A program made the translations under genes and the position numbers. Under the pieces are notes generated by a model that was not told where the DNA came from, ran no database searches, and was given only the letters and a program-made list of their open reading frames with translations. From assembly GCF_900141995.1 (NCBI RefSeq), contig NZ_FQZA01000018.1:1-50571 (forward strand): 50,571 nucleotides of DNA, given 5' to 3'. Shown here in pieces: positions 16,659 to 24,413 of the stretch. How positions within the stretch are numbered: position 1 is the stretch's first letter; every line of letters starts with the position of its first letter. This stretch comes from Palleronia salina. GTDB lineage: Bacteria; Pseudomonadota; Alphaproteobacteria; Rhodobacterales; Rhodobacteraceae.

Positions 16659-17723
16659 TTGCCCCATGACGCGGCCTTTGCCGTTCCCGGCGACCTGAAC
16701 GCCACCACCGGCGGATACCACTACGACCGCAGCCTGATCGAGGCCGTGCGCCGCGCCGGCCACGGCATGCGGCCCGTGGTCCTGCCGGGCGATTTCCCCT
16801 TCCCGACCGACGCCGAGATGGCGCAGGCGGCCGACATGCTGGCCGCCCTGCCCGGCAACGAGGTCGTTATCATCGACGGGCTGGCCTACGGCGCCCTGCC
16901 AGACGCCGCGGTCGCGCGGATCCCGGCGCCCATCGTGGCCCTGGTCCACCATCCGCTGGCCCACGAAAGCGACCTGCCCCCCGAGACCGCCGCGCGCCTT
17001 GCCGCGCAGGAGCGGCGCAACCTCGCCCGCGCCGCGCATGTGATCGTCCCCAGCCCGCATATCCGCGACGTGCTGCTGGCCGATTACGGCGTTGCAGAGA
17101 ATGACCTGACCGTCCTGCGCCCGGGCCGCAGCGGTGCGCCGCGGCCGTCGACCGAAAGGGCGAAGGACGACCCGCCGCTGATCCTGTCCGTGGGGCTGCT
17201 CCACCCGCGCAAGGGGCACGACACGCTTGTCGACGCGCTGGCGATGCTTTGTGATCTGAAGTGGCACGCGGTGATCGTCGGCGCGCCCTGGCAGGACGGC
17301 TTCGAAACCCGGCTGCGCGACCGCATCGCCGGCGCGGGGCTGACCGGCCGGGTCGAGATCGCGGGCCGGGTCCCCGACGACCGGCTGCGCGATCTCTACG
17401 ACCGGGCCCACCTGTTCGCGCTGGCCACCCGGTACGAGGGGTACGGGATCGTCTTCGACGAGGCGCTGCTGAACGGTCTGCCCATCGTCGCGACCACGGC
17501 GGGCGCGGTGCCGGGCACCGTGCCGCCCGATGCGGGCCGGCTGGTGCCGCCCGACGATCCCGCCGCCTTCGCGACCGCGCTGCGCGGCCTGTTGAGCGAT
17601 CCCGTGGCCCACGCGGGTGCCGTCGAGGCCGCGCGCAGCGCCGCCCGTGACCTTTCCAGCTGGGACGACACCGGGCGGGGCCTGCTGGCCGTTCTCGACC
17701 GCGTGACGGGGCGGGCGGCATGA
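16659..17723 (+). CDS. GT4-family glycosyltransferase
   Basis: 354 aa, GT-B fold. The C-terminal nucleotide-sugar site is clear: LSVGLLHPRKGHDTLVDAL, then the E-x7-E motif EGYGIVFDE (E260, E268) and GLPIVATTAGAVPGTV. It transfers a sugar from a nucleotide donor to an unknown acceptor. The start is TTG at 16659, with AGGGAG seven bases upstream; no ATG gives a full N-terminus, and the predicted start (PHDAAFAVPGDLNATTGGYH) includes the family's N-terminal glycine loop. It overlaps the inositol-phosphatase-like gene by 4 bp (ATGA). With the RibA/PTPS genes downstream it suggests glycosylation of that product, which is inference. Confidence 0.82.
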   Translation: MPHDAAFAVPGDLNATTGGYHYDRSLIEAVRRAGHGMRPVVLPGDFPFPTDAEMAQAADMLAALPGNEVVIIDGLAYGALPDAAVARIPAPIVALVHHPLAHESDLPPETAARLAAQERRNLARAAHVIVPSPHIRDVLLADYGVAENDLTVLRPGRSGAPRPSTERAKDDPPLILSVGLLHPRKGHDTLVDALAMLCDLKWHAVIVGAPWQDGFETRLRDRIAGAGLTGRVEIAGRVPDDRLRDLYDRAHLFALATRYEGYGIVFDEALLNGLPIVATTAGAVPGTVPPDAGRLVPPDDPAAFATALRGLLSDPVAHAGAVEAARSAARDLSSWDDTGRGLLAVLDRVTGRAA

Positions 17724-18505
17724 GCGGACGAGAAGAAGACCTTGCGCTGGCCGTGGAGCTTGCGCGCGAAGCGGGGGACATCCTGCGCCATCACTGGCAG
17801 AACCGCGCGACCTTGCAGCCACAATCCAAGCGGGTCGGCGATTTCGTATCGCAGGCCGACCTCGCGTCCGAGCGGCACCTGCGTGACCGGTTGCAGGCCG
17901 CCCGCCCCGGGGACGGCTGGCTGGGCGAGGAAACCGGCGCCGGCGCGCCCGCCGCGCGCCGCTGGATCGTCGACCCGCTGGATGGCACGACGAACTTCCT
18001 GCACGGTCTGGGCCATTTCGCGGTGTCCATCGCGCTGGAGGATGACGGCGGCCTCGCGCTCGGCGTCGTGCATGACCCGCTGCGCGGCGAGACCTTCGCC
18101 GCCACCCGCGACGGTCCCGCCACCCTGAACGGTGCCCCCATCGCGCCGTCCCCGGGTGGCGACATGACCGCGGCGCTGTTCGGGACCGGCATCCCCTTTG
18201 GCGACATGCCCCATATCGACGACCACGCGGCAGATATCGCCCGGATCGCCCCGCATTGCGCCGGGGTGCGACGATTCGGCGCGGCGGCGCTGGACCTCGC
18301 CTACGTGGCGGCCGGGCGGCTGGACGGGTTCTGGGAACGGCGGTTGCAGCCATGGGACATCGCGGCCGGGCTCGTCCTGCTGCGGGCCGCCGGGGCGCGG
18401 GTCGAGGGCTGGACGCCCGACGGCCCGCCCGAGACGACGGGCGACGTCGTCGCCGCCGGCCCGAACCTGTTCACGCCTTTCGCCCGGATCATCCGCGGGG
18501 GGTGA
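17720..18505 (+). CDS. Inositol monophosphatase family sugar-phosphate phosphatase
   Basis: 261 aa, normal family length. All metal and catalytic motifs are present: GEE (69-71), WIVDPLDGTTNF (82-93, with D85, D88, T90) and WDIAAG (212-217, D213). Such enzymes hydrolyse inositol phosphates, adenosine 3',5'-bisphosphate or other sugar phosphates, with Mg2+. ATGA overlap with the glycosyltransferase gene shows coupling, so it probably removes a phosphate from an intermediate of the same product. It converges on the FkbM gene, with five bases between the stop codons. Confidence 0.85.
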   Translation: MSGREEDLALAVELAREAGDILRHHWQNRATLQPQSKRVGDFVSQADLASERHLRDRLQAARPGDGWLGEETGAGAPAARRWIVDPLDGTTNFLHGLGHFAVSIALEDDGGLALGVVHDPLRGETFAATRDGPATLNGAPIAPSPGGDMTAALFGTGIPFGDMPHIDDHAADIARIAPHCAGVRRFGAAALDLAYVAAGRLDGFWERRLQPWDIAAGLVLLRAAGARVEGWTPDGPPETTGDVVAAGPNLFTPFARIIRGG

Positions 18506-18510
18506 CGTCC

Positions 18511-19242
18511 TTAGTGCGACGCGAGCCGGGCGAAAAGATCGCCGGACTCCGCGTCCTCGGGCAGACCGGCCAGCCAGGCCTTCGCGGCATCGGCATCGCG
18601 CCAATCGGGCCAGAGGAACGCGCCCGTCTCGCCCTGCACGGGGTTGAAGCGATAGTCGCCCAGCGCGCACAGCCGGTCGATCACGCCGACGGTGAGCTTG
18701 GGGAAGGCGGGCAGGTATTCGACCGACAGCATCGGCAACGGCTGCGACAGGCCCGACAGGACCTCGATCTCGAAGCCCTCGACGTCGATCTTCACGTAGG
18801 ACGGCATCCCGTGACGCGCGATCAGGCCATCCAGCGTCACCATCTGCACCTGCTGGCGCCGGTCCCAGCTGACATGCTCGAACCCGTGCGCCTGCGACGC
18901 GCCGCCGACGAAGCCGGTGGCCAGCGACGACACGGTCGGGTGGCGCGACGACACGGCCATCTCGGCCACGGTCTCCTCGGCGCCGATGGCGGCCTCGACC
19001 AGGGTGATGTCGCGCGGCAGCGTGCGGCGCAGGAACCCGGCGAAAGGGGCCTGCGGCTCGAAGGCGACGACCCGGGCGCCCGCCGCCCGCATGGCCCGGG
19101 CCCGCGTTCCCATGTGCGCGCCCACGTCGAAGACCAGGTCCCCCGGCGTCAAAACGCCGCGATAGAACCGCCGCCAGGCCGCAATCGTCACGGGGTTGTG
19201 ATAGATCAGGAACGACCTCAGAAAGCCCAGCCAGTGCTGCAT
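18511..19242 (-). CDS. FkbM-family SAM-dependent methyltransferase
   Basis: 243 aa. Motif I is FDVGAHMGTRARAM, followed by VVAFEPQAPFAGFLRRTL and the FkbM signature YVKIDVEGFEIEVLSGL. FkbM enzymes O-methylate sugars or polyketides, commonly on glycans or lipopolysaccharide. Start taken as ATG 19242 (MQHWLGFL), preceded by AAAGG; ATG 19266 would add eight residues. It lies inverted between the phosphatase gene and ribA and diverges from ribA with 141 bp between. It may modify the sugar added by the glycosyltransferase, or be an unrelated insertion. Confidence 0.82.
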   Translation of the reverse strand: MQHWLGFLRSFLIYHNPVTIAAWRRFYRGVLTPGDLVFDVGAHMGTRARAMRAAGARVVAFEPQAPFAGFLRRTLPRDITLVEAAIGAEETVAEMAVSSRHPTVSSLATGFVGGASQAHGFEHVSWDRRQQVQMVTLDGLIARHGMPSYVKIDVEGFEIEVLSGLSQPLPMLSVEYLPAFPKLTVGVIDRLCALGDYRFNPVQGETGAFLWPDWRDADAAKAWLAGLPEDAESGDLFARLASH

Positions 19243-19383
19243 CGGGGCGCCTTTGCGATGAATCATTGGTTCAGGGGCATTTAGCGCGCCCCGCCCTGCG
19301 TCCAGTGGCCTCACCCCGCGGGTGGGCGGAAACACGTCGCACAGCTTGCCTTGGTCCCAGCCCGCCTAAGTTGATCTTCCAGA

Positions 19384-20547
19384 TTGAGTAGCGATTGGAC
19401 CACGGCCTTGCAGATCTTCAGACACCCCGCCGCGGATGACGACACCGGCATCGCGGCTCTCGCCCCGCGCGGGACCGAGAAACTGGCGCGGGCGCGGGGC
19501 GACCTGCGCATGGGCCTGCCGGTCTTGGTAACCGACGGCACGCGCTCCGCGCTTGTCGCGCTGGTCGAGCCGCTGTCGGACGCGCGCCTGGCCGCCCTGT
19601 CGTCGCTCGGCCCGGTCGAGCTGGCGCTGACCGACCACCGCGCCGTGGCCCTGGGCGCGCATCCCGCGCCGGGCACCGGCAGCGTCATGCGGCTGCCGCT
19701 GGCCCGCGTCGGCACCGCGGCGGCCATCCGCACCATGGCGGGCGGCATGGCCACCCTGGCGCCCGTCACGCCCGTGCCGCCCGCGGCGGCCGAGCCCGGC
19801 TCGGACCTGCATGCCGCCGCCGTGGGCCTGGCCAAGGCCGAGGAACTGCTCCCGGCGGCCGTCGTGGTGCCGCTGGGCGCCGCGCGTGCCGAGGCCGCGC
19901 GGCTTGGCCTTCTGACCATCGCCGCGGGTGACATCCTTGCCGCGCTCGGGACGTCGGCCTCGCACGGCCGCGTCAGCGCGGCGCCCCTGCCCACCGACAG
20001 CTCCGAGACCGGCCGCGTCCATGTCTTCCGGGCCGAGGGTGGTGGACGCGAACACTCGGCGGTCGAGGTCGGACAGCCGGATTTCTCGCAGCCCGTCCTC
20101 GTGCGCCTGCACTCGGCCTGTTTCACCGGTGACGTTCTGGGCAGCCGCAAGTGCGATTGCGGCCCGCAGTTGCGGGCAGCCATGACCACGATGGGCGACT
20201 CCGCGGGCGGGGTGCTGCTGTATCTCAACCAGGAGGGACGCGGCATCGGCCTGGCCAACAAGATGCGCGCCTACAACCTGCAGGACGCCGGGCTGGACAC
20301 CGTCGACGCGAACCAGTGGCTGGGCTTCGACGACGACCAGCGCGACTTCCGCATCGGCGCGCAGATGCTGCACGCCCTTGGCATCTCGCGCGTGCGGCTG
20401 ATGACCAACAATCCCGCCAAGATCGCCCGCCTGACCGAGCACGGCATCGACGTGGTCGAACGCGTGCCGTTGCAGGTCGGACGCTCGGCGCTGAACGCGC
20501 ACTACCTGGCGACGAAGGCGGCCCGGTCGGGGCACCTGCTGCCATGA
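19384..20547 (+). CDS. ribA: GTP cyclohydrolase II with degenerate N-terminal RibB-like domain
   Basis: 387 aa. The C-terminal domain (about 205-387) is a complete GTP cyclohydrolase II: zinc ligands C246, C257, C259, QEGRGIGL (283-290), the LGFDDDQRD acidic/arginine motif and TNNPAK. It would convert GTP to the diaminopyrimidine ribosyl phosphate that starts riboflavin synthesis. Residues 1-200 align loosely with 3,4-dihydroxybutanone-phosphate synthase but lack its DDEDREN metal loop, so this half should be inactive. Start assigned to TTG 19384; no strong ribosome site is visible and another start is possible. It overlaps the MDR gene by 4 bp. It could serve riboflavin synthesis, but the neighbours suggest a dedicated pathway. 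Confidence 0.85.
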   Translation: MSSDWTTALQIFRHPAADDDTGIAALAPRGTEKLARARGDLRMGLPVLVTDGTRSALVALVEPLSDARLAALSSLGPVELALTDHRAVALGAHPAPGTGSVMRLPLARVGTAAAIRTMAGGMATLAPVTPVPPAAAEPGSDLHAAAVGLAKAEELLPAAVVVPLGAARAEAARLGLLTIAAGDILAALGTSASHGRVSAAPLPTDSSETGRVHVFRAEGGGREHSAVEVGQPDFSQPVLVRLHSACFTGDVLGSRKCDCGPQLRAAMTTMGDSAGGVLLYLNQEGRGIGLANKMRAYNLQDAGLDTVDANQWLGFDDDQRDFRIGAQMLHALGISRVRLMTNNPAKIARLTEHGIDVVERVPLQVGRSALNAHYLATKAARSGHLLP

Positions 20548-21503
20548 ACATGCACGCCACCGCGCTGTGGTGCGACGCACCGGGCGTCGTCAGTGCGCGC
20601 GCGGGCGCGGTGGGCGACGGCATCGCGGTCGGAACCCTATATACCGGGATCAGCCGCGGGACCGAGCGGCTGGTGTTCCAGGGCCGCGTGCCCGACAGCG
20701 AGGCGGGACGCATGCGCGCGCCCGCGCAGGAGGGCGATTTCCCGTTTCCGGTCAAATACGGCTACGCCGCCGTGGGCCGCGTGCTCGAGGGTCCACGCGA
20801 GGGGCAGGAGGTCTTCGCGCTCTACCCGCACCAGACGCAATTCCGCCTGCCCGCCGAGGCGCTGACGCCCCTGCCCGACGGGCTGCCCGCCGACCGTGCC
20901 GTGCTGGGCGCCAACATGGAAACCGCGCTGAACATCCTGTGGGACAGCGGCGCGGGGGCCGGTGACCAGATCGCCGTGGTCGGGGCCGGGCTGGTCGGCA
21001 CGCTGACAGGCTACCTGGCCGCGCGTCTTCCGGGGGCCGAGGTCACGCTGGTCGACGTCAACGCGGACCGGGCGATGCCGGCCCGCACGCTGGACTGCGA
21101 ATTCGCAAGCCCCGAGGCGGCCCCGCGCGACTGCGACGTCGTCATCCACACGTCAGCAACCGCTGAAGGGCTGGCCTCTGCCATCGACTGCGCGGGGGTC
21201 GAGGCCGCCGTGGTCGAGGCCAGCTGGTACGGCAGCGGCACGGTCGCCGCCCCGCTGGGCGGCGCGTTCCACAGCCGCCGCCTGCGGATCATCGGATCGC
21301 AGGTCGGGCAGGTGCCCCCGCACCGGCGCGCGCGCTGGGACTACGCCCGCCGACTGGGCATGGCCCTGAACCTGCTGCGCGACCCGCGGCTCGATATCCT
21401 CATCTCGGGCGAGACGGCGTTCGCCGACCTGCCCGAACGGTATGGCGCGATCCTGGGCGACCCCGCGACCCTGTGCCACCGCGTCCGTTACGACCCAATT
21501 TAA
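20544..21503 (+). CDS. MDR-superfamily dehydrogenase lacking the catalytic zinc cysteine (BchC-like)
   Basis: 319 aa. GroES-like N-terminal half and a Rossmann half with VVGAGLVGTLTGYL (GxGxxG at 147-152). Where zinc alcohol dehydrogenases have G-x-C-x-x-D, this protein has TGISRGTE (34-41), the same replacement seen in BchC-type and other zinc-free MDR enzymes. It should reduce or oxidise an alcohol/ketone with NAD(P)H. ATG at 20544 overlaps ribA by 4 bp, and the PTPS-like gene begins 9 bp after its stop, so it belongs to the RibA/PTPS operon. Substrate unknown. Confidence 0.8.
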   Translation: MNMHATALWCDAPGVVSARAGAVGDGIAVGTLYTGISRGTERLVFQGRVPDSEAGRMRAPAQEGDFPFPVKYGYAAVGRVLEGPREGQEVFALYPHQTQFRLPAEALTPLPDGLPADRAVLGANMETALNILWDSGAGAGDQIAVVGAGLVGTLTGYLAARLPGAEVTLVDVNADRAMPARTLDCEFASPEAAPRDCDVVIHTSATAEGLASAIDCAGVEAAVVEASWYGSGTVAAPLGGAFHSRRLRIIGSQVGQVPPHRRARWDYARRLGMALNLLRDPRLDILISGETAFADLPERYGAILGDPATLCHRVRYDPI

Positions 21504-21512
21504 GGAGCAACC

Positions 21513-21908
21513 ATGTTCGCCGTCGAAGTCCGAGACCACATCATGATCGGCCATTCTCTGCCATCGCCCGTGTTCGGCCCCGCGCAGGGGATGCACGGGG
21601 CGACCTTCACCGTAGACGCCGCCTTCTTCACCGAAGACATCGACGAGCACGGCCTGGTCGTCGATATCGGCCTGGCCACCGAGGGGCTTTCGAAGGTGCT
21701 CGAGCCGCTGCGCTACCAGAACCTGGACGAAGTGCCCGAGTTCAAGGGCAAGTTCACCACGACCGAGTTCCTGTGCCGCCACATCTTCGACGGCATGGCC
21801 GAGTTCGTGAAGCAGGGACACCTGAAGGACGGCGGGCGGCTGCGCAAGCTGCGGATCCTGCTCCACGAAAGCCACGTGGCCCGCGCCTGGTACGAGGGCG
21901 AGGTCTAG
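21513..21908 (+). CDS. 6-pyruvoyl-tetrahydropterin synthase-like protein (QueD/PTPS fold) with altered zinc site
   Basis: 131 aa, typical PTPS length. Recognisable elements are IGHSL with zinc-ligand-like H14, GMHGATFTVDAAF with H28, VVDIG (49-53), TTTEF (82-86) and the final catalytic Glu in HES (E119). However, the normal HGH pair reads HGA (third zinc His replaced by A30), and the active-site Cys before it is absent. The enzyme may therefore act on a pterin or pyrimidine by a different chemistry, or bind metal otherwise. A good AAGGAG precedes ATG 21513. Lies between the dehydrogenase and methyltransferase genes in one operon. Confidence 0.8.
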   Translation: MFAVEVRDHIMIGHSLPSPVFGPAQGMHGATFTVDAAFFTEDIDEHGLVVDIGLATEGLSKVLEPLRYQNLDEVPEFKGKFTTTEFLCRHIFDGMAEFVKQGHLKDGGRLRKLRILLHESHVARAWYEGEV

Positions 21909-21910
21909 GC

Positions 21911-22657
21911 ATGGGATTTTCCGCCGACTGGCTGTCCCTGCGCGAACCCGCCGACATGGCGGCGCGGGACGCGACGCTGCTGCGGCAGGCGGCCGCGGCG
22001 GCGGGCCCCGATCCGGTCGTGCTGGACCTGGGCTGCGGCACCGGCGCCACCGTGCGCGCCCTCGGGCCGCACCTGCCCGCATCCGCGAAATGGCACCTGG
22101 TGGACAACGACCCGGACCTTCTGCCCCACGCCGCGGCCGCCGCCGGCGACGGGGCGCAAACCCACGAGCTGGACCTGCAACGGCTCGAGGACCTACCGCT
22201 GGAGGACGTGACCATCGTGACCGCCTCGGCCCTGCTGGACCTTGCGTCCGAGGACTGGGTGCGCGCCCTCGCGGCACGGCTGGACGTGCCGTTCTACGCC
22301 GCGCTGTCCTACGACGGGCACATGGGCTGGACCCCGCTCGACCCCGAAGACGCGGCGGTGACCGACACGTTCAATGCCGATCAGCAGACCGACAAGGGCT
22401 TCGGCCCCGCCATGGGGCCCGAGGCGGGCGACCGCAGTGCCGCGGCTTTCGAGGCCGCCGGCTTCGACGTCCGGACCGCCCGCAGCCCGTGGCGGCTGGG
22501 CCCCGACGCCGCCGCGCTGCAGGCCGAGCTGGTGCGCGGCATCGCGGGGGCCGCCGGCGCGGGGGAATGGGGCCAGCGGCGCGTGGCCGCCGCCGGCAAT
22601 GCCGAATGCCGCGTGGGTCACATCGACCTGCTGGCCATACCCGGCGGAGGGGCGTGA
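21911..22657 (+). CDS. Class I SAM-dependent methyltransferase
   Basis: 248 aa. Motif I VLDLGCGTGATVRAL (38-52) with GxGxG 41-45, motif II-like WHLVDNDPDLL, and a later segment VTASALLDLASEDWV. A DVTIVTASALLDL order resembles methyltransferases of natural-product and cofactor pathways. The C-terminus (about 205-248) carries a GEWGQRR segment of unknown role. ATG at 21911 is 2 bp after the PTPS stop; its TGA shares a base with the ATG of the RibD-like gene (TGATG). The target is probably the pyrimidine or pterin intermediate made by its neighbours, by inference. Confidence 0.78.
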   Translation: MGFSADWLSLREPADMAARDATLLRQAAAAAGPDPVVLDLGCGTGATVRALGPHLPASAKWHLVDNDPDLLPHAAAAAGDGAQTHELDLQRLEDLPLEDVTIVTASALLDLASEDWVRALAARLDVPFYAALSYDGHMGWTPLDPEDAAVTDTFNADQQTDKGFGPAMGPEAGDRSAAAFEAAGFDVRTARSPWRLGPDAAALQAELVRGIAGAAGAGEWGQRRVAAAGNAECRVGHIDLLAIPGGGA

Positions 22658-23484
22658 TGGAGCCGATCGAGGTCACCGAACGCGTCTGGGAGCGCCTCCT
22701 TGCCGTGCGAGACGGACGGTTCTGCACCTGTTGCGGCAGCTGGTCCCCCGGTGAACGCGCGGCGCTTGCGCTCTACGGCCCCCTCGCCCGGCGCGACCTC
22801 GGCCCCATGACTGTTGCCCAGATCGGTCAATCGCTGGACGGGCGCGTGGCCACCGTCACGGGCGATGCACGCGATATCTCGGGGCCGGACGGTCTGGCCC
22901 ATCTGCACCGGATGCGGGCGCTGGTCGACGGCGTGGTCATCGGGGTCGGCACCGCGCTGCACGACACGCCGCGCCTGACCGTGCGGCTCTGCCCCGGTCC
23001 CAGCCCCGTGCGCGTGGTCATCGACCCGCGCGGACGGCTGCCCAACGACGCGCCGCTCCTGCACTGCCAGGCCACGCGCCGCATCGTCATACAGGGCGTC
23101 GATCTGCCGCGGCCCGACGGGGTCGAGGTGGTCCGCCTTGCCGCGCCGGACGGTGCGTTCGACCCGGCCGAGATCCTGGCGGCGCTGCACGCCCTGGGCC
23201 TGCAATCCCTGTTGATCGAGGGCGGCGGCACGACCATTTCGCATTTCATCGAGGCCGGGTGCCTGACGCGCCTCCAGGTCTCGGTCGCGCCCCTGCTGAT
23301 CGGCGGCGGGCAACTGGGCCTGACCCTGCCCCACCCGACCGAGAAACTGTCCGACGCGCTGCGTCCCGAAACACGCGTGTTCTCGCTGGGATCGGACGTG
23401 GTCTTCGATTGCGCGCTGGCGCCCGACGCGCAAGCCGCGCTGGACCCGGTCCACGCCAAGCCGCGCCGCGTCGCCGGAAGCTGA
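22657..23484 (+). CDS. RibD C-terminal-type reductase (dihydrofolate-reductase fold)
   Basis: 275 aa. From about residue 50 it matches the RibD reductase domain: MTVAQIGQSLDGRVAT, then LHRMRALVDGVVIGVGTAL, RLTVR, and LLIEGGGTTISHFIEAG for the NADPH and substrate sites. In riboflavin synthesis this domain reduces the ribosyl group of the pyrimidine to ribityl. There is no deaminase domain; instead the first 48 residues are unusual and contain CTCC (C23, C25, C26). Final gene of the rightward operon; it converges on the LPG-synthase-like gene, with 9 bp between stops. With ribA it implies reduction of a RibA-derived pyrimidine. Confidence 0.82.
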   Translation: MEPIEVTERVWERLLAVRDGRFCTCCGSWSPGERAALALYGPLARRDLGPMTVAQIGQSLDGRVATVTGDARDISGPDGLAHLHRMRALVDGVVIGVGTALHDTPRLTVRLCPGPSPVRVVIDPRGRLPNDAPLLHCQATRRIVIQGVDLPRPDGVEVVRLAAPDGAFDPAEILAALHALGLQSLLIEGGGTTISHFIEAGCLTRLQVSVAPLLIGGGQLGLTLPHPTEKLSDALRPETRVFSLGSDVVFDCALAPDAQAALDPVHAKPRRVAGS

Positions 23485-23493
23485 CCCGGCGGG

Positions 23494-24411
23494 TCAGGCC
23501 GGGGTTGGTCTGCGCAGCAGCAGCACCGCCACGCCGGGCAGCGCCGACGCGATCAGAAGCAGCCCGAAGGTGACGCTCGCCGCGAGCCCCGCGCTGGCCG
23601 ACAACCCCGCCAGCGGGAACAGCACCGCAGCCGCCCCTTCGCGCAATCCCCACCCGCTGATGGAAAGCGGGATGAGCATGGAAAGCAGGATCAGCGGCAC
23701 CAGCGTCAGCGTCTCGATGGGCCCAAGTCCGGCCCCCACCGCCCGCGCGGCCAGCGCGAAGCCCGCGAGGTTGCACAGCGCGGTGCCGAGGCTCAGGACC
23801 AGCTGCGCGCGGAGCACCTGCGGCGCCAGCAGCGCGTGCGCCACGGGTCGCCAGATGGCGCGTGCGCGGTCGTTTCGGCGCGCGAGCCAGGCCAGCCCGG
23901 GCGGCACGAGGGCCGCGGCCAGAAGGCCCAGCGCGATGGCTACGGCCAGCCAGCCGGGCCAGTCGATCCGCCCGGGCAGAGCGAGTGTGGCAGCGAAGCC
24001 GATGGCCAGGCATAAGAAGAGGCCCACCTGCCCCGCCAGGCGTTCGATCACCACCGACTGCCCCGCCGCCCACATGCCCGCCTGGTCGCGCGCCCGCACC
24101 GCCCGGCGCGCGTCGCCCAGAACGCCGCCGGGGATCGACTGGTTCAGAAGCTGCGCCTCGAAGTATTCCGACAGCGCGCGGCCCCGGCTCATGCCAATGC
24201 CCAGCTGCGCGGCCGTCAGTCGCCAGCGCATGGCCGACAGCACGGTTTGGGCCATCAGCGCAACCCAGGCGGCGAGCAGCCAGCCGGGCTGCGCCTGCCG
24301 CAGCCGATCCAGCGCCTCGCCCCCGCCGGCATAACGCCACAGCAGCCCCAGCAGCAGAACCGCCACCGCGACCTGCGCCACGCGGCGCAACCACCCGGGC
24401 AAGCGCGGCAC
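23494..24411 (-). CDS. Lysylphosphatidylglycerol-synthase-type transmembrane protein (UPF0104/AglD-like)
   Basis: 305 aa, about eight hydrophobic helices. The family signature is visible in GRALSEYFEAQLLNQSIPGGVLGDARRA split around residues 100-128, and in the SISGWGLREGAAAVLF segment near residue 255. Proteins of this flippase-like family move lipids or lipid-linked sugars or handle lipid head groups. Start is GTG 24411, two bases after the stop of the preceding sulfatase gene, with G-rich ribosome site; the open frame upstream is a shadow. Third gene of a leftward operon with the CDP-alcohol transferase and sulfatase genes. Confidence 0.78.
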   Translation of the reverse strand: MPRLPGWLRRVAQVAVAVLLLGLLWRYAGGGEALDRLRQAQPGWLLAAWVALMAQTVLSAMRWRLTAAQLGIGMSRGRALSEYFEAQLLNQSIPGGVLGDARRAVRARDQAGMWAAGQSVVIERLAGQVGLFLCLAIGFAATLALPGRIDWPGWLAVAIALGLLAAALVPPGLAWLARRNDRARAIWRPVAHALLAPQVLRAQLVLSLGTALCNLAGFALAARAVGAGLGPIETLTLVPLILLSMLIPLSISGWGLREGAAAVLFPLAGLSASAGLAASVTFGLLLIASALPGVAVLLLRRPTPA

Positions 24412-24413
24412 GC

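Noticed and set aside
19243-19383. FMN riboswitch upstream of ribA
   Set aside because: The 141-bp divergent spacer lacks the conserved RFN core sequences and is too short for the full element plus promoter.
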